A stretch of DNA of 64,000 nt from Hygrocybe punicea (taxonomy: Eukaryota > Basidiomycota > Agaricomycetes > Agaricales > Hygrophoraceae): the NCBI GenBank assembly GCA_963556145.1, contig OY744467.1:5518001-5582000 (forward strand), read 5' to 3'. A program made the position numbers and the translations under genes. Below the pieces are notes generated by a model that was not told the origin of the DNA, made no database searches, and saw nothing but the letters and a program-made list of their open reading frames with translations. Of this stretch, positions 34,521 to 42,604 are shown piece by piece. Positions within the stretch are counted from its first letter, which is position 1, and each line of letters starts with the position of its first letter.

Positions 34521-35440
34521 GTTCCGCCACGTCACCATCTCTCAGCCGGATTCTTGCACCATACCTGGCTCCTCGAGCCTTCGTTCAGCTCCCCGTGACC
34601 TCGTTCTCGACCCTGGCGACTTCCCCGACCCGTAGGGACCCAAACGAGTCACTGCCGTGACCACTTAGCACCCCAATGCTAGTCCCCTCATATCGAGAAT
34701 CCCTGATGCCACCGCATGGCCCAATGCACCCGTATGCTTTCCCTTTCCCCCGTTTACACTGTACCTTGTCCTGTCCCATCCCCTTTCCCCACCCTCGACA
34801 TTTATTGGATATTCGACCTATCTACGAACCATCACTGCTCGACAGCACCGTACCTATTTACTTTTGCACGAACCACCCAGTCTATTTTCGGATCACAAGA
34901 ACTCACACCTTGGGCTACAAGAACTTATGGTTTTGAACATTTTTATCCTACCCTGCGATGTGAGTCCCAGAGGCATTCGAGGATGGAGGAGCAGAGCAGA
35001 GTTACAGTTTGGTAACGATCTTGGAGGACGATATGGTCTCGCCTCACGTATAAGGCCCAGGGCATCGTGAGGGACTGGGAGTCGTGACTGGAGAGTTTTT
35101 TTCTGGGTCAGTTTTGTTTTGCTTTTTGTTTTCTTTTAGTAGCGGTATGGTGACGAGGACGTCACCATGAGGAGGAGGGGCACTTGTAGTAGTTGTGCCT
35201 GGTCAGTCACGTGATCAGGTTCCCACAGTTTGACCTAGTTAGTAGCCTTCCAGATGTAGTAGTCAGTCCATCCTTCCTATCCAGTCGACTTCCCCTTGAG
35301 TCCTGTGTGAGCCCCCGGAGTAGTACCTCGGTACCACTCCACCGGACATCGGGTTCGATGCTTTCGATGAAGGCGAGGAAATTGTCGTAGGATTGGGACA
35401 TGGTGGGCGTGTGATGGTGTAGAGGAAAGGTCAGATCAAC

Positions 35441-35827
35441 TAGTGTTGCCACGACTATAGTTGGTCACTTTTCTTTTCTCTGCTCTACTGCCTTCAATAA
35501 AATACATAAAAATATAAAGAAAATTTCGAGGGGTAGCCTCTACATAGGTCTTGAGTTAGTACACTTAAACCTTTCTGTAATATGTAACCCATCATTAGAT
35601 AAGTGACCAACTATGGTTTTTAGTCGCGACTATGTTAGTCGCGACTAAAAACCATAGTTGGTCACTTATCTAATGATGGGTTACATATTACAGAAAGGTT
35701 TAAGTGTACTAACTCAAGACCTATGTAGAGGCTACCCCTCGAAATTTTCTTTATATTTTTATGTATTTTATTGAAGGCAGTAGAGCAGAGAAAAGAAAAG
35801 TGACCAACTATAGTCGTGGCAACACTA
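35441..35827. mobile_element. Palindromic hAT-like MITE
   Basis: 387 bp; the ends TAGTGTTGCCACGACTATAG are exact reverse complements and the whole element is nearly one perfect inverted repeat around TTAGTCGCGACTA near 35636. It is flanked by a perfect 8-bp duplication AGATCAAC (35433-35440, 35828-35835). It sits in gypsy between the antisense gene start and the 3' LTR. Confidence 0.9.
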
Positions 35828-35966
35828 AGATCAACAAAGAGATTTTTTTATTTTTATTTACTTTGCCGTTGTTTGGCCGCTCACGTGATTGGCCACACTC
35901 GCAACCCGCATTTGGAGACCCCATATTCTCGACCACGGATGGTCTCTATTAGAAGACCCAAGGAGA

Positions 35967-36748
35967 TGTAGAGGGTCCTCGACCCTCTGAGGCCATAACA
36001 TCGATATCTCGCGAATCTGCTCGAACCCGACATCTCTAGCAATCTACGCTCAAACCCGACGCAACCTGATGCATACCGACTAGCACGGCCGCTCACGTAC
36101 CTGGTCAGTCCATCTCCTAAACTCACGGAACTTCAAATATCAAAGATAGATCTCATTGGACTGGGATCCCGACATCGGACTTGCCTTATTCGTGCCTAGC
36201 GTCTCCCTTATGGAGATATAGTAAAGTATATTACATCTTTTACGGTTTTTATATCTTCCACCCATTTTCCCTGTCATGGTCGCCTCACAACCCTCTTCCT
36301 ACTTCCCCATTTTTATTCTCCTTTGTTTCCTCTCATCGGCCGAGGACTCTCATCTGAATCTAGGTACAGAAATTTGTAGTATAAAAATGGTGCCCAAGCG
36401 CCGTCTCTGAATAAGAAACCAGTTCCCCCATTTCCTCTCTCTGAGAATTATTCTCTCAGTAAAATCCATCGCACACATTACTCGTCGGATTCCTCAACGC
36501 TCTCCCCGTCGTCCTACTGCCTTTATCTCTACATCCCTCGTCACCCAACACCCGACCCGCCGTACCCGACATCATCGGCTTCATCGGCTTCAACCGGTCT
36601 CGATAGATTTCAGTAGTTTACTTGGCGGCTTCTTACCATTTATATCCTATCATCTTACTGAAGCTTGTTAGACTATTCCTAGTCACTTCTACGCTGACAC
36701 CACAGGTTAGGATCTTTATTCCACAGCCACCCCGACCTCGCCTTTACA
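35967..36748 (+). repeat. 3' LTR of the gypsy element
   Basis: 782 bp, TGTA...TACA, directly after the purine tract AAGGAGA and directly before host GCGG. Confidence 0.9.
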
Positions 36749-38390
36749 GCGGAGAGTCTGGATTGGAGAGATGGTCGAGAAACTTGGCCTGTTGACCGAT
36801 GGTGGTGAACTGGAAGTCAGCAAAACTGGGAGGCGATGAGATGATGGTGTTTGATAAACTTGGAGAGTGGGAATGATGAACGACGAAGAATACAACATAC
36901 CACAGGGAACATATGTGCAACAACTTGGACACAATGGGGACTAGCAACAGCACTGGTTTTCACAATTCACTCAGCAAGAGCTACCAAGAAATGGATCTGA
37001 CAGCATTGAAAGCAAGGGAGGGCATCAGGTACGTCCTCGTCTGTTCTACCAAAGTGAATGCGCTGCGCACTTGCTACTGTTTTTGGGTACTACAAGACAG
37101 CAGTGAAGAACAATAGGGAACATATGATAGGGAACATACAATGTGCAACTGGAACAATGCAACAGTGGGGCAAACAACGGAGACTGGTGACAGTGCCGCT
37201 GTTCTGTAGGTAACAACCGAGGACTGACAGAGAGCATACAACAGGAACATACAACATACAACAACACAACAGTACAGACCAACGGGATAGCATCCAATGA
37301 CAGGGATAAGTGACGGAGGATAATGACGAGGGATAGCTGACAACAGGATGAGAAAAACAGGCACGACCACTGCACAATTGGGATGATGATGGGCTGACAG
37401 GTCTTGGATAAGGGTATCGAGGGTGAACAATGGGAAACGGACGAGTTATTCAGGTGAGTACCTCCTAGTATTCCTCTCCCCTTGCCCTCTCTACCCCACC
37501 CTCTTTCCTAGTCCTGCTGACCTCCGTATCAGATATACCCTCCAAATATCCCCCACCTCCCTTCCCCCAGTCGCATTTCTCTCCCCCATTATTTCTGAGC
37601 ACCATCCCACCCCCTTCCCACCCTTTGATTAATACCATGTAGTTCTCATGTTTTATATGTGTAATTGTAACAGTTGGAATAAGCTAACAGGTTCAGGTGA
37701 GCTCACTACTGCCAATGATGAGCACGGCCACTAGCTACCCAATTTAAACATCGAAAGAACAGTGCCCTGGGTCCTACTGTAGTGCCGTGTCAGACAAGTA
37801 AACGGCACACTTATCTCCTTCCTTTTTTAGGGCTGGCCAGTTCCTGTTGCCATATTCATCGCCGCCAAATGCCTATAGCTGAATCTAAGGTGAGTATTTT
37901 TGTTATATTTGTATATTTATTCAATAGTGGCCTCCTAGTCCACATGGTTGGCTCGACTTGCAGCCACTATGTCCACTGCTCGACGTTCTGTCACCGACAA
38001 TCGTTTCCTGGTATGTGATTGAGGCCTTCCGACATGCGTGTGCTGACATTGATGGTGACAGGGAGGACAGTCTGTCTGAGTCCGCTACGGTAACGAATGG
38101 GGAACAGGGACTTACGTCCAGGCCATGAATAGGGTGAGTTTTTTTGTATAATAGCCAATTCCCATGCCCATTTTGCCGCAAGGGCAACCACCGCATCCGC
38201 ATTCATGTGGAGAGTCTTGGTGAAATTCTTGTCGATGTTTCACAGTATGATGTGGCATAATATTAAATGGATACAGGAGGATTTATTTTTTGTAGAAGTA
38301 CTTAACATACAGACTTTTCCAACCGATTGATTTCTCACTTGCATATTGGACATGACGTCGAGCACTACAAGCCCCTGCACTCGGTGTCTA
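36749..38390. other. Unassigned host sequence right of the gypsy element
   Basis: Only short frames. Intron-like GT...AG pairs occur (for example near 37890 and 38139), perhaps a decayed gene, but no motif can be read on either strand. See the entry 17881-18909 for a minus frame that ran through the gypsy target site. Confidence 0.3.
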
Positions 38391-38393
38391 CAA

Positions 38394-38740
38394 GACTGTA
38401 AAAAATGGTATTCCACAAGAATAACTAAATGTTTATCACAATGGCTTATATTGTATGGCTAAGCTTCTACATGACTGTAAAAAAAAGGTATTCCACAGGA
38501 ATAACTACATGTTTATCACAATGGCTTATATTGTATGGCTAAGCCTCTACATGACTGTAAAAAAAGGGTATTTCACAGGAATAATTAGATCTTTATCAGA
38601 ATGGCTTATATTGTATGGCAAAGCTTTTATAAGACTGTGAAAAAATTGTATTTCACATGAATAATTAAATGCTTATCAGAATGGCTTATATTGTATGGCT
38701 AAGCTTCTATAAGATTGTGAAAAAATGGGATTGCAGTGGA
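38394..38740 (+). repeat. 80-bp tandem repeat, about 4.3 units
   Basis: The motif GACTGT[AG]AAAAAA recurs at 38394, 38473, 38553, 38633 and 38713 (spacing 79, 80, 80, 80), each followed by GG[TA]AT...CACA..AATAA and AATGGCTTATATTGTATGGC. AT-rich, no coding role apparent. Confidence 0.85.
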
Positions 38741-39256
38741 ATAATTAGGTGTATATGGTATCCCCTTATATACAGCAATAAATTTTCACAAATCGGAGTG
38801 CAAATGATCAACCATCGAAATAATTATATTGTACTTGAATGCATTTATTTGGCTAGATAAGACATTGCAAACGGCTGCAAGTCTGCTTATCAATCATCAA
38901 CTCCGCCTGGATATACCTGCCCCCCAATTTCCTGATGGATGGGCTGGGCTGGGCACGCAGTGACATCAAAAAAGTGATCGGTGATATCACTGAAAAGACG
39001 TGTATGTAGACTCGGTGCCTTGAGCACTGCTTTGCCACCTAACAGTGCTCCGGGCATCATTTATCGTTGATTCTACTCTCCACAGTGACGTTATAGTTCA
39101 AGCGTACACAGCTTATCTGTGGCTCGAGTTCACCTGCTCAAGTATAGTGCTCCCCTTTCACTCCCTCGCGAAGCACTGGTATGTACCGCCTCTGCACGGT
39201 GCACCTTCCTTATTTACTTGAGATTTTCACCGCTTCTAGCTCCCTACGTTTGCACT

Positions 39257-39782
39257 ATGTCCCAATTATCAGAGAACACGAGCCCTCCGGTATACCAAAC
39301 GCAGCTGGAATACCCCGTAGGGAATCAAGCAGCCCTTGAACCACAACAAGGATACCCCCTACCGCAACAGGTCTCCCCCCAACAACAGGGTTACCCCGTA
39401 ATAACGCAACAGGTCTTTCCGAATAGTGCGTTTCTGGTCGTGCTAGTAATGGGATCCTGTCATTTTTGACAATGATATTTTTCAGATGTCGATATTGGTC
39501 AGCAATTTCGAAACGAGTGTAAGTTCGTTCAGACTGAAGAACATTTTGTTATAATCAATTTCGAACTATGCTCAGTGCTGGCGATGTGTGCTCAAGGTTA
39601 CCACGACACGACAACCAAGTATGGTGTTTGCGGCATCATCACTGCAGTTTTTCTGTTCCCTATCGGCTTGATCTGTCTTTTGTGAGCTCCCTCTTTGAGA
39701 GACTTATAGCGAGATCCCGCTGATTATCCGCTGCAGTATCGACACTGAGAAAAGATGTGTCCGATGCGGAAGTCTTGTTTGA
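39257..39782 (+). CDS. BRI3-like small membrane protein
   Basis: Four exons (39257-39425, 39486-39518, 39576-39681, 39737-39782) with GT-AG introns of 60, 57 and 55 bp join in frame to 117 residues. The N-terminus is rich in Pro/Gln/Tyr (repeated QGYP), followed by FRNELLAMCAQGYHDTTT, a hydrophobic segment GVCGIITAVFLFPIGLIC and the Cys pair region DTEKRCVRCGSLV at the C-terminus. That order (short Cys motif, one membrane segment, C-X2-C end) is that of brain protein I3-like proteins, small endolysosomal membrane proteins of unclear function. The ATG chosen is the first in frame; the splice joins are my inference and the phase fit supports them. The gene looks intact, the first clear host gene after the transposon-rich left half. 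Confidence 0.75.
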
Positions 39783-40658
39783 TTGCACGCGTATGCGAAT
39801 CATGTTCCATATCTTGAATGTATAAAGACGCTCCGGCTTATATCACAAGACAATCCCGAGTTCGCATTTGGTGTATTCAACGTCCTACGACCATTACCCT
39901 GGCTTGCTTTTGATATTCACATATATTGGGAGTCGGCAGATTTTTCAGCAAAGCGACCTCTTGTACCACCCCTTGGCAAGAAATATGATCTGCGAGAGCT
40001 CTGAAGTCATCAGCAAACCGGATTGGCTGGTGTAATCAGCCGTCCAGCCACAGATCTACTAGTAGTACGGTTGAGCACCGATAAATGTCGCCATCCCACC
40101 GATGACTCGCAAAGCGAGCGATACCTTGCTCCCAGTCCAGGCAATAATATTAACATTGCCGCGGAAGTCCTTCCGGGGACTATCTCCATCTCTTGACAAA
40201 CGATTGCTTCACCATCGGCTTTTCCACTGGCACCGTGACGAGGCTTTTCCATGCTGGTCCTGCCAGTCAGCCGAATAACATGGGGGTGCTCCAGTAAGAC
40301 ATTTAGCGGGTTCGCTAAGCCCATTAGGCCCTGTCCAGCCCGAGTCGTACCAGAAGAACCGAGGACGTTCGCCGACATCAGAGACAGCATATTGAGGCGA
40401 GCATGGATGCGATGACCGGAGTAGTTTGACATTCCATACGCACGGGGGTAAGTACCGATGTCGGCTGAGAGTGAACGGTATAGAGAGACTGAAAGGTGAA
40501 AAGGGCTGGAGATACATGTTGACTCATTATTTTGTATACAAAAGCGACTATATTTGAGCAGAGTAGTTAATTAGCTGTCCTCTATCTTGAGCCGCCCCCA
40601 GACATACAGCATAGAGTGGTGGGTCTAAGTGGTATCGAGGGAATCGAATCGTGTAAGA
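39783..40658. other. Intergenic; one unrecognised minus frame
   Basis: A minus frame 40432-40010 (140 codons from ATG) has no known motif and biased shadow overlap at 40209-40517; it may be chance. No other feature is seen. Confidence 0.3.
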
Positions 40659-42248
40659 TCACCAGAACCTGATGCTTATTGGATCCTTCTTATCCCTGAG
40701 CCGCTGATGGACGATATTACTGGAAAAAGAAGACCACTGCACACCTGTCAGCAACGAAAATTCCAGAAGAGAATAGGAGGGATACACACCCCATTGCCAA
40801 TGAATACGGCAGCCTGCCTTGCAATCTCCATGTCCACGGCCATGTTCACTCCGATTTGCTCCTGGTCCAAGACCAAATCATGGCTCGTCACAATAGTGTG
40901 CCACCCATCTTTGCCCAGTATGTCCTTGAGTTCATCGAGCCATTTGCCACCCTCGTTTGTCAAGACGTACATCACATCGAGCGTGCGATCAGCGGACCCA
41001 CCAATGTACGCACGGCGGGCGTCATGAATCTTCTCCACCATCGCATCGAATGTTGGCCAACAGTGCTTCATGTATGCCTCGATGTTCTCCGGCGTGTTCT
41101 CCCCGACCGTCCCTCCTGGCGGTGGGGGGAAATGGTCTGGAAGGGCCTCGATAAGGTTCCAGCCATAGTAGGTCGCATTCCAATTTGCCAGCGAGGAGCA
41201 CGAATCTTTGAAATCGCCGCGTCGGATGTGCGCTGCCATCATGCGTGCGAACGGGCTATACGGAACCCCTCGTGGGCCGCGTGAAGCGAACAAGTATTCG
41301 TTACGGGTAACGGCGGATCGTACGAGAGGGGAAGGTGCAAGGAGACGGGAGGTGGGGGAGTCGCGAAAGCGTTCCCACATTGGGAGCATACGGACGGTGC
41401 TGATAAGCCAGAGATCGAATGTTTGCGGGAATCCGTCGATGTCGAGTGACGTAGGGACGATCTCGATGCAACGTTCAGGTGCATCGTGCAGGAGGCGCCG
41501 CCAGTGTTCGAAGACGACATCGCCAGGGGAGTCCCTCACTGTTGGCTTGACGTCCGCAGTGTTGATGATGCGGCGCTCTGACTTGGGACAGACGACATCA
41601 AACCAAGCCTCAGAGATGGAGCGAGGTGCTGTGTCGTTTTGGTCCCAGGGGCCGCCCGCTGTAGGACCGGCGATGATTCCATTGAGTGGTGTGTGCGGCC
41701 AGGGCCAACCGGCGGGCTGCCATGGGTAATATCTTGGATTCCAGACGTAATCCTGGAAGACGTATGCACGCTGTGATTCGTAAGCGAGGTGGGCGCACAT
41801 GAGACTGGAGGAGAGTCAGTTGGAGGCAAAATGGTCGTAGAGCCGACTGCACATACACTTCATTGAACACATTGTTCCATCCCAGTCCTTGGATCTGATT
41901 CGAGAATTTTACATAGCGGCCTGTTGCACCTTCTGGGAAGGGCAGGTCTAGATTGTGTTGTGGGAGATTGCGCTCCCATTCGTAAAGGAATTCATATTTT
42001 GGCGGAGGAAAGACGAGCTTTTGATTGGGATTTTCCTGGGGAGAGGAATCTTTGTCACGGTCGGCGTCCACTTCGTTGTCTTTACTTGGAGTTTCGACAG
42101 CACTGTGAATTTCAGTTTGCTGCTCCAACACTGGTGTGTCGATTAATGGTTTTCGCGGAGAGACAACTGTAATTTGTCTGAGGGCGAAGAGGATAAAGAT
42201 GGACACGCAAACAACGATAAGAACGCGTCGCCGTCGGTTGGGGGACAT
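40659..42248 (-). CDS. O-fucosyltransferase-like type II membrane protein
   Basis: Three exons (42248-41857, 41804-40790, 40736-40659) with introns of 52 and 53 bp give 494 residues ending FW. Residues about 7-24 (RRVLIVVCVSIFILFALR) form a signal anchor after a basic start, pointing to a Golgi/ER lumenal enzyme. NQIQGLGWNNVFNEV and CAHLAYESQRAYVFQDYVW follow, then AAHIRRGDFKDSC, the HxRRGD-type nucleotide-sugar motif of GDP-fucose O-fucosyltransferase-like families, and near the end the IGNG motif and SNIVHQRL. Family and substrate are inferred; mushroom genomes have many such paralogues. A copia element lies directly upstream: its target duplication ACATT overlaps the start codon, so the coding frame is whole but promoter and 5' UTR are now 5.1 kb away. 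Confidence 0.75.
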
Positions 42249-42249
42249 T

Positions 42250-42588
42250 TGTTGGAATCACAAGCTCGTGCCGAAGCCCGAAGCAAATTTGTTATGGTCA
42301 TTTTCATCTAACATGGACATTTGTTATTTATTCACCACATGATTAGTTTTACATGCGTAGTGATAGAGTCATTGCGTTTCGTCGCTAGGCGACTATTTTA
42401 CTATTTAGCTTACTGTAGAATACTCGCCCACCTCAGCCGTTTGACTCCCGCAAACGCTGAGGTGAGCCACATACCAGCTTTTCTTACCTTAGTTTACTTA
42501 TAACTCGTGTAGTCATTTTATAGGTAAATATTATAGCCGTTTGACTCCCACAAACGCTGAGTCATTTTATAGCTCTCGAAATCTAACA
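42250..42588 (+). repeat. 5' LTR of the copia element
   Basis: 339 bp. Contains two copies of AGCCGTTTGACTCCC[GA]CAAACGCTGAG, near 42436 and 42536, each a potential stem-loop. Confidence 0.93.
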
Positions 42589-42604
42589 GGTTATGAGCCC
42601 TGGC
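42589..42604 (+). other. Primer-binding site matching the anticodon arm of initiator tRNA-Met
   Basis: GGTTATGAGCCCTG directly after the LTR is the reverse complement of CAGGGCTCATAACC, the anticodon stem-loop of eukaryotic initiator tRNA-Met, and one base further on CGC also matches. Drosophila copia is known to prime from an internal fragment of this tRNA. The start codon of the polyprotein (42593) lies inside the site. Confidence 0.7.

Larger units (their letters stand above)
31686..35341 (+). mobile_element. Short-LTR (TRIM/LARD-like) retrotransposon
   Basis: Two 157-bp direct repeats (31686-31842 and 35185-35341) begin TGTAGTAGTTG and end ACCACTCCA; they differ at six bases, all transitions. 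The outer flanks share CCGG (31682-31685, 35342-35345). A purine tract GAGGAGGAGGGG (35169-35180) lies just before the right repeat, as expected for a polypurine tract. The antisense host frame is restored when the element is removed. Without the nested solo LTR C the element is about 2.0 kb and shows no gag or pol, so it is non-autonomous. Its inside is C-rich and contains about 170-bp tandem repeats. Confidence 0.82.
30345..35401 (-). pseudogene. Antisense gene inside gypsy: Zn2Cys6-like, coiled-coil protein
   Basis: Start ATG 35401 (MSQSYDNFLAFIESIEPDVR). The frame is cut by the short-LTR element 31686-35341; removing it and one CCGG rejoins VR to ADYEEAVNAVTVFHSDDLVT without frame change. 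An intron (donor GTGAGT at 31561) precedes a charged coiled-coil stretch (EEWLKEAADRERQEKEEARR), a TGA at 31279-31281, further coiled coil and an acidic region. After a 52-bp intron (30912-30963) comes a six-cysteine cluster, CX2CX6CX7CX2CX6C (about 30798-30888), the spacing of Gal4-type Zn2Cys6 domains, then an acidic patch with PTKRLRV and a helical end (LVHFGQEFQRLHVDLEWLTS). A DNA-binding role is inference. One stop and one insertion disable it. Confidence 0.7.
18910..36748 (+). mobile_element. Ty3/gypsy retrotransposon with nested insertions
   Basis: Direct LTRs (18910-19701, 792 bp; 35967-36748, 782 bp) begin TGTAGAGGG and end CTTTACA. The flanking 4 bp GCGG is duplicated (18906-18909, 36749-36752), which proves both LTRs belong to one insertion 17.8 kb across. 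Remove the nested inserts (24478-25207, about 26195-28465, 28543-29694, 31686-35341, 35441-35827) and about 9.6 kb remain, a normal size. Order: LTR, gag, protease, RT, RNase H, integrase with GPY/F-like end, antisense gene, purine tract AAGGAGA (35960-35966), LTR. Stops, frameshifts, lost catalytic residues and insertions show it is defective. Confidence 0.92.

Noticed and set aside
33810..34635. Pro/His-rich ORFs of up to 199 codons
   Set aside because: They lie in the C-rich tandem repeats of a non-autonomous retrotransposon and shift frame between repeat units.
41208..41729. 173-codon + strand ORF opposite the fucosyltransferase-like gene
   Set aside because: Shadow of the well-supported minus-strand exon.
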